DNA of 64,000 nt from Thysanoteuthis rhombus (taxonomy: Eukaryota > Mollusca > Cephalopoda > Oegopsida > Thysanoteuthidae), in assembly GCA_963457665.1 (NCBI GenBank), contig OY735202.1:45533403-45597402 (forward strand), read 5' to 3'. Below are positions 35,401-47,749 of the stretch, piece after piece; the first letter of the stretch is position 1; every line of letters begins with the position of its first letter. The translations under genes and the position numbers were made by a program. The notes beneath the pieces were generated by a model that saw nothing but the letters and a program-made list of their open reading frames with translations, was not told the origin of the DNA and did no database searches.

Positions 35401-38400
35401 AAAACTAACAACATACCTGTAACCAATTGTAGAAGAAATATTCATGCTAATACACTTATTTATACGATTTAATCACAATTATAGCATTAATATAACAAGG
35501 AAAGACTAAAACAAAGTTACCTGCATGTGGGCATTTCTCATCAATGGCATAAATTTGGTCGTTGTGTTTGAAGAGTGCAACAGATTTTTCATTACAGTTC
35601 ACTAATTCCCCTTTTGGTCGCATGGAAAAATTCTTGATCACACCGAGTGTCATTTTACATTTGCAATCTGGATTTCTCCAGTCATGGAGGTCTGCAAGAT
35701 ATTGAAAAACAAAATCATGTTTTTATAATCTTTACTAGATTAAGAAATGCCTAAACAATAAACATTTATAGTAAGGCAATGAGCAAAACTGAAAATTTAA
35801 CGGGGTTATGTTGTGTGATTTTTGCAGTAGACTGTCACTGACAGATGGATGGACAGACTTCTGCTGAATAATAATAAGATTTTTAAAAAAACAAAAGCAC
35901 GTATACAATTCAACATATACAACACTCAAGGGTAGATATCTAAATGCACAAACACAATTCGATTAAATCTAAGCATAACAAGGAGCTGCTGTCATAGATC
36001 ATTTCAAAATTCTCACAAAAACATGTTAGTGTCATTAAAAGCCATAAAATATTATTTCCAAGTTCTATCCTGAAACAAAAGATCAAAAACTTATATACTA
36101 ACAATATACTCGTTACCAAAATTCAGAAAGATTGGTGAGAAAACATACACAATGGGGAAATTTTGTTAAGATTTGGTTTTCAGCAACATGCAGTTCTCCC
36201 AAAAGAAAATGTTTTATTTTCCTTAATTCTAAGTGCTTTGAATCCATTAGAACCTACAAGAAATTAATTAGTTGGTACTCATCCAAGAATGGGGTCCAAC
36301 GATGAAGAATAAGTTGAATTGATTTTTAAAAACAATTTTCATAAACAAAAATAATCCTTTATGAAAGGATTATATTCTTCATTCCTCTCTGCTCTTATTT
36401 ACTTTTTATTGCCTTCACCCGGTAAGTGCTTTTGAAATATTTACAATATAAAGATAACATGAAAATGTGCCCTTGACAATTACACAAGTGAGACGATGCC
36501 CACTTTGAAATATTTTTTCCTTGAAATTTCAATTGGCTCCGATTTTGCTCTAGCTTAGATTAGTTTCATGTAGATAGCCAGTATAACTGTCTCTTTGACC
36601 AATTAGGGTACATAAAGGTAATATATGTATCTTTTTATTCTTCACAAACTGTTTCCAATTTTCTTTGGTCCGTTAACCCTATGCAGGGTTTTCCATCCCC
36701 TGTACCATATCATTGGGGCATCCATTTACGCATGTGTCTTGGGCAAGATGGCCTGTCAGAACTCATTCATTTCCATGTGTCTTGGGCAAGACAGCCTGAT
36801 AGAACTCATTCATTTCCAGGCTTTCTTAATCCTACTACTTATGCTGAGTGCTTAGCAGAGAGGCATCAAGTTCCTTTTTTAAAAGTTTTTTTTTTTTTTT
36901 TTATGAGTTGGCCATAGATTGAACCCACAACATACCAAACTGGAGGTAAGCACTCTACTACTGGGCCGTAGTGATTGGTTCTGATACATCAGGAACTCTT
37001 AAAATCACATGCCGTATATTGGCCTGGTTGTACTATCAGCTCTCTTCAATCAATGTCACTGTAGATCCCAACATTTGCTATAAAAGAACTTGAAATCCTG
37101 CTAACTTGAAACTTCTCCATTTATGGGAACAAAATGATGATTTCCTGAGTTCTAGCAGCTCTATGTCCTTGCTGAAATCTCGTTTCCTGTGCTTCCTTCT
37201 CAACTTGTGTCTCTTCTGGTGAAACAAAAAAAAAGGGCAATTCCATGCACTTCATTTGGTAGAATCTAAAGTAGTCAGTAGGCATCACAATTTGACCAGT
37301 TATTGGTCTTTGCAAGCTAGCAAAAGTTGCCTATCTCTTTACTGTACCCCCTACACGAGTACAAGCTGATTTTCCATGACTACTAGCAAAAAAATCCCAT
37401 TCGGCTGTTAGCCCATTGAAATCTTTGTTGTGAACACAAATAAAAATTCTGGAAATTTCAGTAGTTTTGTATTGGTTCACTGAAGAGAGTTGAAAGTGCA
37501 ATCGGGCCAATATACGACATGAGTTCTTGAGGATTTCTGGTGGATTGGAAACAGTTTGTGAGGGACAAAAAGATACATATATTTAAGTACCCTCATGGGC
37601 CAAAGTGACAGCTCAACTGGCCATCTACACAAAAATGTTGCTGAACAGCCAACAGGGATTGGCCCTCAGCAATGAGGATGCTAATTTCTCTGCAATCAAA
37701 ACTAAATAGGTATTTTTTTTATAAATACTATCCTTGATAATCATGAATAACAGCAATTGGCAGTGACTTCACCATGGATCATGAATGATTGCAAGAAAAT
37801 GAAATTTTAAATTTGTGATGTCATGAAACAAAATTTCAATGTTTTATAAAAACTAGTGATGTAAATAGGATTTGGGAACTAAGTATAAGAACTAGGCTTA
37901 TAACATTTTCAAAATCTTCATAAATCTTTGACCCTGTTTGCAAAATTCCAGCACAGTAGAACTTCCTGTTATGGAATGTTGGCTAGTTAAAAATGGAAAA
38001 AATAATTCTATCGCTGTCACACAGAACAAAGTGGTCCTTGTTCTAGAATCCTCAGTGAATGAATAAGTAAAGACAATAAGCTAAAATTTTTCAGGACTTC
38101 AGTTCAGACACCCAAAATCCTGTGACCAAAGGTAGAGTGAAACCAGATGGTTGACATGGAATGAGCCATATATAAGTATTAAAAATGTCATTAAAATCCA
38201 ATGCACATTCGATTTTTTATAAAATTTTGACATTGAAGTGAAAATCATTGTACTATTATCATTTTGTGTACACTGTGTTATATTATTTTGTGTACACTGC
38301 TACAGCTTTTTGCACGATTCATTTTCAAAATATATCCATTTCTTTCTGCTGTGTACAAATAATTTCATCTCTGATATTTTTCTTATCTTTCTTCTTACTA

Positions 38401-41400
38401 ATGCCATGAAGTTCCTGATGTTTGTCTCTTCATAAAGTGTATATTTCCAGTAATTTTTTCAGCAAAATCCATGGGTCTGCTCAGTAACTTACCAATTCAA
38501 GTTGAATGGAAAAGAATAGAATAGATTTTCATTTCACCAATAAATCATAACATATCAATTATAAAATTTTACAATAAATACATTGTTGGGGAGGGTAAAA
38601 ATTAGATTTTTGGAAATTCATCACCCTTGCTACTAAGTGAGTCTGAAAGAGGATTTCCATTTGGCTCAGAGAGCGCCTCCTAGCAATCAGTTCATAAATA
38701 AGGTCGATCAATCATCTTCATGGAAAAATTGATTTCAGGAAAGTTGTCGCCTGAATCACTTCCGAAAAAGGCCATCATTTGGTAACTTGCGACATAATGC
38801 GCGGGAACAAAAAGGCAAGTTAAACTCTGTTTGATATCAATTTTTACAGATCAATTAATACTGCAGAGATCAATCGGCCATAAAATAATTAGAGACACAG
38901 AATGTTGAGAAAAATACAAACTAAAATTTGTATTAGTTGACTTTTTAGCTAATGTTTTTATACACGAAAGATGTTTTGATTTTAAAACAAAGACATTTTC
39001 TATGTATAAAAACATTAGCTTGAGTGGATTTTGAAAGCTTTAAATGGGTGAAGGAAAGAAAAATCAAATAAGAGCAGAGAGGAATAAAAAGTATATCCCT
39101 TTCATAAGGAATTATTTTTGTGTATGTCCTGCTGCAAAAATATTTTTGAAAATCAATCAAAGGGAATAACTTCGTCTTCAGCATTGGAACCCACTTTTGT
39201 ATGAGTACCATAGAAAAGTATATCCCTTCTGAGTGTTATGCAAATTTCCACTTCATTGAGAGCTAGCTCATAGTTCAATTCACACAGATTAAAATGAACT
39301 AGTTCATGTTCATTTCTCCTGTTGGGGGATTGTTTTTTTCTAGTGAGCTGCATCAAGCTATTCAGTAACACTTCATAATAATCATCAATAATAAATGATA
39401 AATTCATAGATAATTAAACTTTAGTTGATAGTTATTTAATGTTTTTTAATGGTTAATAATCATTTGTAACTTATCTATAAACATTATTTGGATGGTTATT
39501 ATTAAGTAGTGACCATCAATCATTAATATATGGTAAATTGATAGTTAATTAAACTTTAATTTTGTCCAAACAATTTCTGCAGAGAGCTTACTGACAGTTA
39601 TTAATCATAAACAAAAGTTTAATTCACCATCAATTTACCAATTATTAATCTTTTAGTGCATTCATACACAGCATTGTCCGTTTCCTAAGGGATTATTTTC
39701 ACGTGTCCAGCCTTGAGAAATAGAAGTAAATACATAAATTATATTGTCATTGGATTGCTTTGAATAAATTAAATTCTTTTTATTTGTGTGCCATTTTCAA
39801 CATTGAGTGAACAAGGATGTGAAACTTTACAGTCGGAACCACCTTTCCTACATTGTGCCCTATCATCAACCTAGCACTTCTGACAAATGGAAGTCCTGCA
39901 TCAAAAAAATAGCAAAAAATTATTTTTTCACAAGTAACTTTTTGTGCTTTTAATAAGACCTCAAAGGAAAGGTACTTGTCCAGTTTTGCATTTTACTTAC
40001 ATAGTAATTAGAATTTCCCTTTTGAAACCTTAAAAAATCAACTTTCTCCAAAACTGAAAAATATGTCACACATGCCCAACACTAAAAAAATTAGAATTAT
40101 TAAAAGAATTAAAATTTATAAATCTTAGTACAAGATAACTTGTATACCTTCATCTTTACCTCTATAACATTGGCAAAGTTTATGTGCCCACTTATATATA
40201 ATAACCCCAGCCCTCGTGAAACTATCAAAAAATTCTTTTCTAAAAATTCAATTTCCGGATGGATTGAAAGCAAGTAAAATTGAAAGGAAAAAAAATTTCC
40301 TCTGAAAGAATTGCACACTGCTAAAAACTGAATCTTGACCAAATTGTAAAAATGAAAACATTTTGCTCAATAGTCAACTATCCAGTGAAACATTGAATTA
40401 TAGAACACAATGTTAATCTGACCTTGATCTAACACAATAGCACAAACCACCAAGTGTCAATGACAATGCATTCAGAAGGGTTAAGCAAGCCAGGAGGGCC
40501 CTGCGAATATGGGGCATTATTATGGCATTGAATTGTTGAGGTCACTTGCTATGACATTTAAAATCTGATGAATGAACAGATTGTAACAGGTAATCTGGGT
40601 TGCCTAAGCCACCAAAAAAATTGGCCAACAGATGAACTTTATTTTGTTGATGTTATCCAAAAAATTAAGAAAAAACTTTCTTTTATGACTCAAGCTGAGA
40701 TCATGAAAATTATTTGAAAAAATAAATTAAAAAAGCATTCTTATTTCTTTTCATTTGATTCTATGTATGACTGTATGTGCAAAATTTTTTTAATGGAACC
40801 TTATACATTTTATCTGTCTTTTATAAGAAATGAAAATAAAGAGCAAAAGTGGTTCCAATTGGAATTTTGAGGGTGAAATAAATAGGCATAGATGAGGCCA
40901 GACAATTCAACAGATAATTTATTCAAAGCTATAAAAATAAAACCCACTGGAATTTTTATATTCGTTTGAATAATCTATGATTTATAGGCAAATAAAACTT
41001 GAAGCCATTTAGTTGACATTTAAAGTGACCTAAAAATGATTTACTACTTCTTTAGAAGGCTGAAAATTCTGAGCATTGTTATAAACTTTTTCAACAGTAG
41101 ATAAGAAATGACAGCTAATAAAATTAATCACTCAATAGAAATTGTGAATTGAACACACCACTAAAAAGTTAAGGGGAGAGGGGTCAAGAAACGAAAAAAA
41201 AGGTTTTTCTCCGAACTATTAGACACTCTGGAAATTTCTTAGTTTTTAGAAAAACAAAGTTTTCAGATTTAACTACGGGGTTTCTATTAACAATACAACC
41301 ATAATGATAAAATGGGTACATTATTTCCACCACCAGAAGAAGTGACAATAATTTCTGGTTTACCATCATGGCTTCTACACAGTGTGTTGTCTGCTTTTTT

Positions 41401-41889
41401 AGATTCTTTCAAACAATCCAACTTCTCTACTCACAAACTTATGTTGGATTTTTCTATTTCATTTTATTTTCATTCATTTTCTCAAAAACAAAAAGTAGAT
41501 TTTTTCCCCCAGAAACTGTATATGCTCCAAAAAGTATGAATATATAATGTATTGATTTTCAAATAATGTTATTCTCGATCTAAAGATCTAAACAGTCAAA
41601 TAACATCATTCTCAAGCTAAATATTCAGATAATCTTATTCTCAATCTAAAGGTAGTTCTCTATATTTATATAGCTTAGCTTAGTGATATTTTCTAGACCA
41701 GGTTTCATGTTAAATCCTCTTCTCCAAACTCTTGTAATCATTTTAGATTTTCACATGACTTCCAGATGTGGATTTATATATATTTATAATCTACCATGAG
41801 TTGGACACATTTTTTCTGTCACCATCATGACAAAACATGATGACAGGTGTTTGTGGAAAAACTTGGTTGGATTGAGATGGAGTGAAAGT

Positions 41890-41920
<31 letters not shown>

Positions 41921-44900
41921 TATATTTTGTTGCTTTTTTTTTAAAATAAAAATTACATTTTTTTTTTGTCATATTGGTTCTGTAAGACCCATTTCTGCAT
42001 AAAACTGACAATGCCAGTCAGTTGCTCCAGTCACGTGTTACTGTGTTAACACCTTAGTAAAGTCAACAGGTGACAGAAAATCAAGTCACTTTTAGCCATT
42101 CAAATGGCCATTCTCCTGAGTTTATTATTGCAAATATTGCCAGGCTAGTGTTATGTTTAGTTAGGGTTAATGTTTCTCATTTCTCAATTATTTATTGGCG
42201 TAATCGTGTCTTCATATTTTAACGTCCCTGTGCTTAATGGCAGAAACCACTTAATCATCATAGTTACATTTTAAATAGGAGCCCCCTTTTAAAACTTTTG
42301 AGAAAATATTTTTCTAAAAACTAATAAATTTGCAGATTGTTCGAGAGTTTAATTCATTGAAAGCAAAACAAGTTTCTTCTAGAATTTGCTACTACCATCA
42401 CATAAATTTTCATGGCAACGAGCATCTTTTTGGATTGGTAAAAAACGGCTGGTAAAATGCTTTTTGTTTTTCATTTTTTTTAAAGCAGAAATGACAGCAT
42501 TTAGAAGAAGTATCAAAGATTATAGTATTACTATTTTTTGAGTAACTTCTAAATTTTGATGAAAACAAACACAGTTACAACTATGCCCAGTCTCCAAGAA
42601 AGAATCTAAACATAATTCTTTTTTTTTTATCTAGATGAACTTCTGGTTAGAAAACTTGACTTCTGTTCAGATAGTTTGAATTTTTTCTAAAACAAAGCAG
42701 TCACCAGAGGAGTATACTTCCATTTTGTTAATTTATTCACCATTCAGGGTTTTTATTTTTAGTTTATAACCAATATTTTTGAAAAAGTGACACTGAAGTT
42801 TGCCATTGCCTATCATCAAATATTATTACCAAACTAAAAAAAGGTTAAAATTATTAGATTTCAATTAAAATAAATTCTACACGCTGTAACTTTTTGCTAT
42901 CAATTTTCAGTGGGTTTCCTGTTCATCTTCCATTTTTAGATGAGTTCAACATATCTCTGTGAGACACTTTCTGGTCAATCGGTCCCCCATATGTTAAATA
43001 TCAATTTCCTTAGCCATATCATGTTGAATTAATATGAAACTTGATCCTGAGCTTCGAGTGAACTATCCTCATCTTCCTCCTGATACTACTACCATAACTA
43101 GTAATGTTAATATCGATTTCTCAGATGTATCATGTTGGATTGATATGAACCTGGGTTCAGTCCCATAGGTGAACCATCCTCATCTCCCTCTTCCACTCTC
43201 TCCGGCTATTACAATCACAACTAGTAGTGTTAATATCAATTTTCTCAGTTGTATTGTTTTTTTGGATTGATATGAAACTTGGTCAAGACTTTCAGGTGAA
43301 CCATCCTCATCTTCCTCCTCCTCTTCCTCCTGCAACTACTACTATGGACAGTTGATGCATCATTGAATTTATGGTTTTAGTTTTTTCTTTAATCAAATTT
43401 GTTAATTATGCAGCTTCATTGTTTTTATAAATCTCTGAACACTGATGTTTATATTTTTCATCATAATTGGGCTATTGTTTCATTGTCTTTAGGATACTGA
43501 ACTCAACAAAAACCCATAATAATTAAATGCTTCATTTTAATATTGTTTTACTCTTCCAAGATAAGAATTTCAAGCTATTCTTGTAATAACGCATCATGTG
43601 TCGCTAATTTGAAATTGACATTCTTTGAATGGCTAAAAGTGGCTATATTTTTTTCAAAATGGCTGTTGGGTACATTTGATTTCCAGGTAACTGTGTAGAT
43701 TTAATTTCCTCTATATAAACATCACATTTTTAATTCAAAAAGTGACCAATAAAATTATCTAAGGGTCACATTTATAAGGCACATGTGTAATTTTTTTATC
43801 AACTTATAGATAGAGTAAAACGTTTTAATACACAGATTCCTCAATTTTCTCTACATTGCATACATTCTAACAATTTTATTTTCATTATTGTGTTAATATC
43901 TGATTAATGATTTTAGCAAAAAATATGAAGACAAAATAAAACTGATAAATAATTGCAGAATTAGAAGCATTAACCCCGAACATACCTACTAACCTTAACT
44001 ATGAACAGTATTGGTTCTAAAGTAGCGTTCATGTTAGCAAATGTTATGTTTTTGAGAAAATGAATGAAAACAAATCTAGAACAAGCTTAAATGATCTAGG
44101 TTCAAACTTCCTTGGTTCATAAAAATCAGGTGAACAAAACAGAATTCATTTCTACACATAATATCATACCGAAACTACACGCCCTATTTGAAAACTTAAG
44201 CAAAATAAGTCAACACAGATTTGGGCTTAAGAAGTGGGAGTGCATTTTTCTGTTGTTTTCAGTGCGTCACAGTGTGACTCATTGTCACTGGTCATTGTCA
44301 TCCGTCATTGTCGTTACATAGGAAAATAAAGTCAAAACTCAGTAATAGGAGTTTGATAAAGACGAAATAAGAGTTTGTTTGTCTGTTTTTTCTTTTCGGT
44401 AGAAAAATCGTATTGTTTGACATTTTTCTTTATCGAGATTGACAGTAAAAATCTAACCACTTTCAGCGATTCAAAATCACCGATTTAAAAATTGGCAATA
44501 GTAAAATGGCGACACCTGATGCGTTTTTACAAGGAACTTTGTAAACATGGTGACTTATTAAATGAGTCATTGAGTATGAACAGTGTGTATGTTTTTTTTT
44601 TCTGGCGATCACTATGATTTCGGGGAAAAAATGTTCATACAATGAGAGCCGATGGTTTTTTTTTAAAGGGAGGGGTGGTACATCATGAACATAGACGACA
44701 AGTCAAGTGAAGCAAAAATATAAACAGTCAATGAATAACTCTAACACAATACTACTTGATCAATCACCACAAACCTCAACATAAAAGCTTTTTCTAACCA
44801 TGACATTCCTTTGCTCCCCCATTATCTTCTCGTACTTTACCACAGACCCCGTGTAAATGAAGTCGTTTGACCTCATAAAACCTGAACTTCGGTGACCTTT

Positions 44901-45371
44901 CAGTCTCGTGAAAGCAACACGTGGCGAATAAACCGTTCAATGGTGTATTTGAAACTTTAGCTGGACATGAGAATCTTTTTTTCCTTTTTTTTTTTTCCTG
45001 GAAGAGAAAATGAAATTTAGAGGATGGTTTCTTTTTTCTCTTTGCTTCATCCCATCCACAATTATTCATAAGTATTTCACCTTAAACTGATTTTCAAACT
45101 TCAAACTTCTTTTCATCAAAAATTAACTTAAAGAAATATCTATTTGAAGTGATCAAACTTGGGACAATTTTTAAACGTATTAAAACTATCAGTCATTTGA
45201 TAGTTCGGTCAAAAAGTAATAGCCCAAACTCTCTCATCCTACAGTACATCAAGTCAAAAGAATGTCAACAAGTCACATGCTTGTTGATATTAACATACCT
45301 GTCGCGTTGATTTTTTCAACGGGGAAGAACACCTTCTCATTCTTCTTATTGCTGTTAATATTACGTGCCAT
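32470..45371 (-). CDS. RFESD: Rieske [2Fe-2S] domain protein, RFESD-like, three exons, complete
   Basis: Small soluble Rieske-type ferredoxin; an electron-transfer role is inferred from the fold and its cellular partner is not established. Minus-strand exons: 45371-45299, 35691-35521, 32705-32470; 480 nt, 159 residues, against 157 in human RFESD. Junctions are gtatgt/ttgcag (phase 1) and gtaact/ttgaaag (phase 1), and both restore the frame (NAT-DLHDW and CPHAG-GPLHLGD). The cluster ligands are intact: Cys78 and His80 in CPHAG, Cys102 and His105 in CPWH. There is no signal peptide or membrane segment. The first exon encodes a Lys/Asn-rich 24-residue lead; an internal ATG at residue 38 could start a shorter form. 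The glycine-rich block GGPLHLGDIE is shared with vertebrate RFESD. Human RFESD has a CYHSG first motif, whereas CPHAG resembles bacterial-type Rieske proteins. Intron 1 is about 9.6 kb. Confidence 0.9.
32880..33085. repeat. Polypurine minisatellite in RFESD intron 2
   Basis: Three to four degenerate units of about 55-65 bases share GGTAGTTTAATAAGAGGGTA followed by GA-rich stretches. The strand shown is nearly all purine outside the TTTAATA core. The same unit, in reverse complement, makes up 46840-47165. Confidence 0.7.
34555..34965. repeat. Diverged tandem repeat family (GGAGATATCATGTGG type)
   Basis: Two or three units of roughly 150-180 bases share the words CTTCTTC.GTAACC, TTGAAATTCAT, GAGAACTTTTGGAGATATCA and end with ACCTCTTCAACCTCATTGGT. 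The same consensus occurs at 53750-54540. Such arrays are interspersed in many invertebrate genomes; transposon origin is likely but the class is uncertain. Lies in RFESD intron 2. Confidence 0.6.
36178..36300. repeat. Dispersed repeat family, short fragment
   Basis: GTTCTCCCAAAAGAAAATGTTTTATTTTCC and the GCTTTGAATCCATTAGAACC that follows align in order with 30190-30255. Only the left part of the element is present. Confidence 0.4.
36732..36817 (+). repeat. 43-base tandem duplication
   Basis: Two back-to-back 43-base units, each beginning ATGTGTCTTGGGCAAGA and ending CATTCATTTCC, differ at only a few positions. They lie within the insert at 36661-36985, so the duplication happened before or after that insertion as a local event. 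Confidence 0.85.
36885..36986 (-). mobile_element. tRNA-like retroposon with poly(A) tail
   Basis: On the minus strand: GGCCCAGTAGTAGAGTGCTT (A-box-like, about 36966), then GGGTTCAATCTATGG (B-box-like, about 36917), then directly an A-run (T-run 36885-36902 on the plus strand). A tRNA head followed by poly(A) marks a short SINE. It forms the right edge of the insert inside the decayed transposon. Confidence 0.65.
39715..39900. repeat. Dispersed repeat family, copy 2
   Basis: Matches about 30345-30480 in the same orientation with few differences around CATAAATTATATTGTCATTG and TATTTGTGTGCCATTTT. The match ends near 39850. Confidence 0.6.
41889..41916. repeat. GA microsatellite
   Basis: About 14 uninterrupted GA units in RFESD intron 1. 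Confidence 0.95.
42990..43345. repeat. Three-unit tandem repeat, period about 112-124
   Basis: Each unit begins GTTAA(T)ATCRATTTYC, continues with a TATCATGTTGRATTRATATG block and a GTGAACYATCCTCATCT block, and closes with CCTCC and a run of ACTAC. Units start at about 42993, 43105 and 43229. Divergence between units shows the array is old. Confidence 0.8.
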
Positions 45372-46572
45372 GCTCCTTTGAATGATGCTTTGTTTAACGC
45401 TTTAAGTATTTTTTATGAAAGGCAAAAGTTTCAATTGGAATCAATTCACGTGTAACAAACAGTAAACATTACTTCCACCAATCATAATGCCCGCCACAGT
45501 GAAACATGTACACAAACGCAAGAAATAATCCTATACTTTTCTTCAAAAATTGAATAATAATTGTTCTCTTTATGCATTTGGATTATATATTTTGATATAA
45601 TTTGATTTAATCTATCCAGAATGGGCATTTTAAATTTTTTCTACAAAGTTTGATAAAATCATTCATTTTGGTTGTCTGAATTTTGTATTCATCCGCCGAA
45701 GTAGTGTACATTAAGTGATATAAAAAGAGTATTGTCTCCTACTTGACTTGTAGCGTTTATCCAGTGTTGCCAAAATATTTTATTATAGCTAAAAACTCTC
45801 CCGAAAAATTGTTAATTTTCCCATTTGTAGCCAAAAATGTTATACTTATTTAAATCCCACTTATCAAATAGAATAGTTATGTTCTTAGACTCTAGGGCAA
45901 ATATTTGATAAGTTGTTCAGTTAATTTTATTTAGTTAGTTTTTTTAATGCCCTGGTTTCGGCCATCGTAGATTTTTTTATCGGCCAAGTTGGAAAAAAAT
46001 CAGGCAGACCTAGCCGAAAAATGGCTAATTTGGCAAACCCACGTTCATCGCTGGGAAAGTTGGGAACTTCGACATAGGTTTTATTTCATACTTCGTGAGT
46101 CAACAGTTATGTATATTCGAATTGTGCTACTTCTGCTAATTTTGTTTTTAAGCAGGCAGACCCTCCCTACTCGAAAAATTTAAATGTTGGGTTGGCTGCT
46201 CCCATTTAAACGCGCTGGGTTTTTTTTTTGTTTTACTCTGGCGGAAAACACAGCAATGAATAATAAAAAGACAAGAAAAACAGTCTGACTCAAATATCTA
46301 TCATTCATAGGTGCCATAAAATATATATTTTGTAAAACAATAGGACAACACAGTTCAGAGAAGTGAGCCAGTTACAGTTATAACAATTATGCTAAATAGC
46401 AGAAACCAGGGAAATTCCCCGGGTGTTGACAACTAAAATTACCTTCTTATTCCCCAACTTGTCTGTTTTTCTAATGTTCATTGTCTGTCAATTATTTTTT
46501 TTCTCAGTTTTTACATAAACAAGAGTTATTTCTATCTTGATTTTTTAAGATGAGGGAATATCGTTATGTAAA

Positions 46573-46780
46573 TTTTTTTAGCGGACTTCTGTCGTCATCT
46601 CGGTTCATTTTTTGAACCCAACTTTTTGGCCGTTGTCCCTTACGGCCGTATTCAGGGGGTGAAGAGGTATATTTTTTATTACCCGGACGGAAAAACTGTT
46701 TCATGGAAACGTTCGCGTTTCATTAAGTTGTGTTAAAAAAATGAATGAAGATGAGGACAACAGTCCGCAAAAAAAATCCA
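46573..46780. mobile_element. Foldback/MITE element with about 40-base inverted ends
   Basis: Left end (46573-46614, AGCGGACTTCTGTCGTCATC, then CGGTTCATTTTTT) and right end (46738-46780, on the other strand GCGGACTGTTGTCCTCATC and TTCATTTTTTT) are reverse complements. Inside is a GGCCGT/ACGGCC hairpin (46628-46647). There is no coding capacity. The hairpin motif recurs at 27870-27889. Confidence 0.7.
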
Positions 46781-46839
46781 CATGAACTAGGGATTAGTTC
46801 CATATGCAAAGATTTCCATACCCTTCCTTCAATAAACTA

Positions 46840-47165
46840 CTTGACTCTCTTTTTCGTCCTCTCTACCTAACTCTATTTTCTGCTCTTTCCCTTCCTACCC
46901 TCTCAATTAACTGACTGACTTAACGTTTCCCCCCTCACTCTCTTCCCACCCTCTTAGACACTATGAATTTCCCTCTCCCTTCTTCCTACCCTCTTATTAA
47001 AACTACCTTTCTTTTCTACAATTTCATTTATTGCCCTATTCCTCCCATCTCACTTCTATCTCTCTCTTATCAAGCTGACTTCATCATTTCTACCCCTTCA
47101 GTATACTACCTAATATTCTTTTCTCCCCTTCTTCTATCCTTTTATCAAACTACTTAACTCGTTTA
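46840..47165. repeat. Polypyrimidine minisatellite, inverted relative to 32880-33085
   Basis: Five or six degenerate units of about 55-65 bases contain TACCCTCTTATTAAACTACC-like words between CT-rich stretches. This is the reverse complement of the purine array in RFESD intron 2. The open frame at 46963-47157 is a by-product of the stop-poor composition. Confidence 0.7.
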
Positions 47166-47749
47166 TAGTAAAAATATATATATATTTTGATGAGATAAAT
47201 CATGTTTGATCATTCAATACATATTAAAGAAATAAATACGTTTTCATGAAAGAATTCCTCTGTTCTGTTAAGCCAAATGTTTACCAAGAGTTTTTACAAA
47301 TATATAACTTCAAAAATTGAAAAATTTACCTCATCCTCAACTATATCAATTTATCGACTCCTATTCCTATTTGGGAAGGGACTAATTCCAATCCGATGCA
47401 TATTTTTGGGTTCGGAGAGAAAATAATTCTGAATCATGCACATATAAAGGGACCTAATTCACTCCCTGGATATGTTATGGTATCTAATTAAAACTTCATA
47501 CATCTTAGATCTTACATTAAACCCCAAATCAGGGTTGTAAGACATCTGTTGTTGCACAAGTCCAAATTTGTATGCCTTTTGGCCCAGACTGAGTATCATC
47601 AGTACCAAAATGACTAAGCAACTTGAAATCAATCATTTGGGAAAAATAGATTTAAAAACATATTTTTTAACTATTGATTTATTTTATCATATGGAGTATT
47701 ATAAATACTTTTTTATAATTTTTGCCACTCCATTTTTGTTGCTTCTTAT

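Larger units (their letters stand above)
36594..37606. mobile_element. Decayed inverted-repeat transposon with nested insertion
   Basis: The right arm (about 37480-37606), reverse complemented, matches the left side in two pieces: 36598-36660 (GTATCTTTTTATTCTTCACA, then AACTGTTTCCAAT) and 36985-37050 (GGAACTC...CGTATATTGGCC...CTCTCTT). The left arm is therefore split by an insert of about 320 bases (36661-36985). No transposase frame is visible in the interior. Confidence 0.65.
35692..45298 (-). other. RFESD: RFESD intron 1
   Basis: Bounded by gtatgt (45298) and ttgcag (35692). It holds a composite inverted-repeat element (36.6-37.6 kb), a second copy of the 30.2 kb repeat (39.7-39.9 kb), a GA microsatellite (41.9 kb), a three-unit tandem repeat (43.0-43.3 kb) and a region of inverted fragments at 42.09-42.13 and 43.63-43.67 kb. 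Minus-strand open frames near 39.2-39.4 and 44.8-45.1 kb resemble no protein I know. Confidence 0.6.

Noticed and set aside
36732-36817. CRISPR-like direct repeats
   Set aside because: Two adjacent identical units with no spacers in animal DNA; simple tandem duplication.
42032-42039. Second GTCACGTG at about 42.03 kb as a regulatory site
   Set aside because: It lies deep in RFESD intron 1 far from any gene start; a chance match is likely.
44794-45069. Minus-strand open frame of 91 codons near the RFESD 5' end
   Set aside because: No recognisable domain and no role in the frame-consistent three-exon RFESD model; its Lys-rich part comes from a purine-rich stretch.
46963-47157. Open frame in the pyrimidine minisatellite
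   Set aside because: Stop-poor low-complexity repeat; the same unit occurs in reverse complement in an intron.
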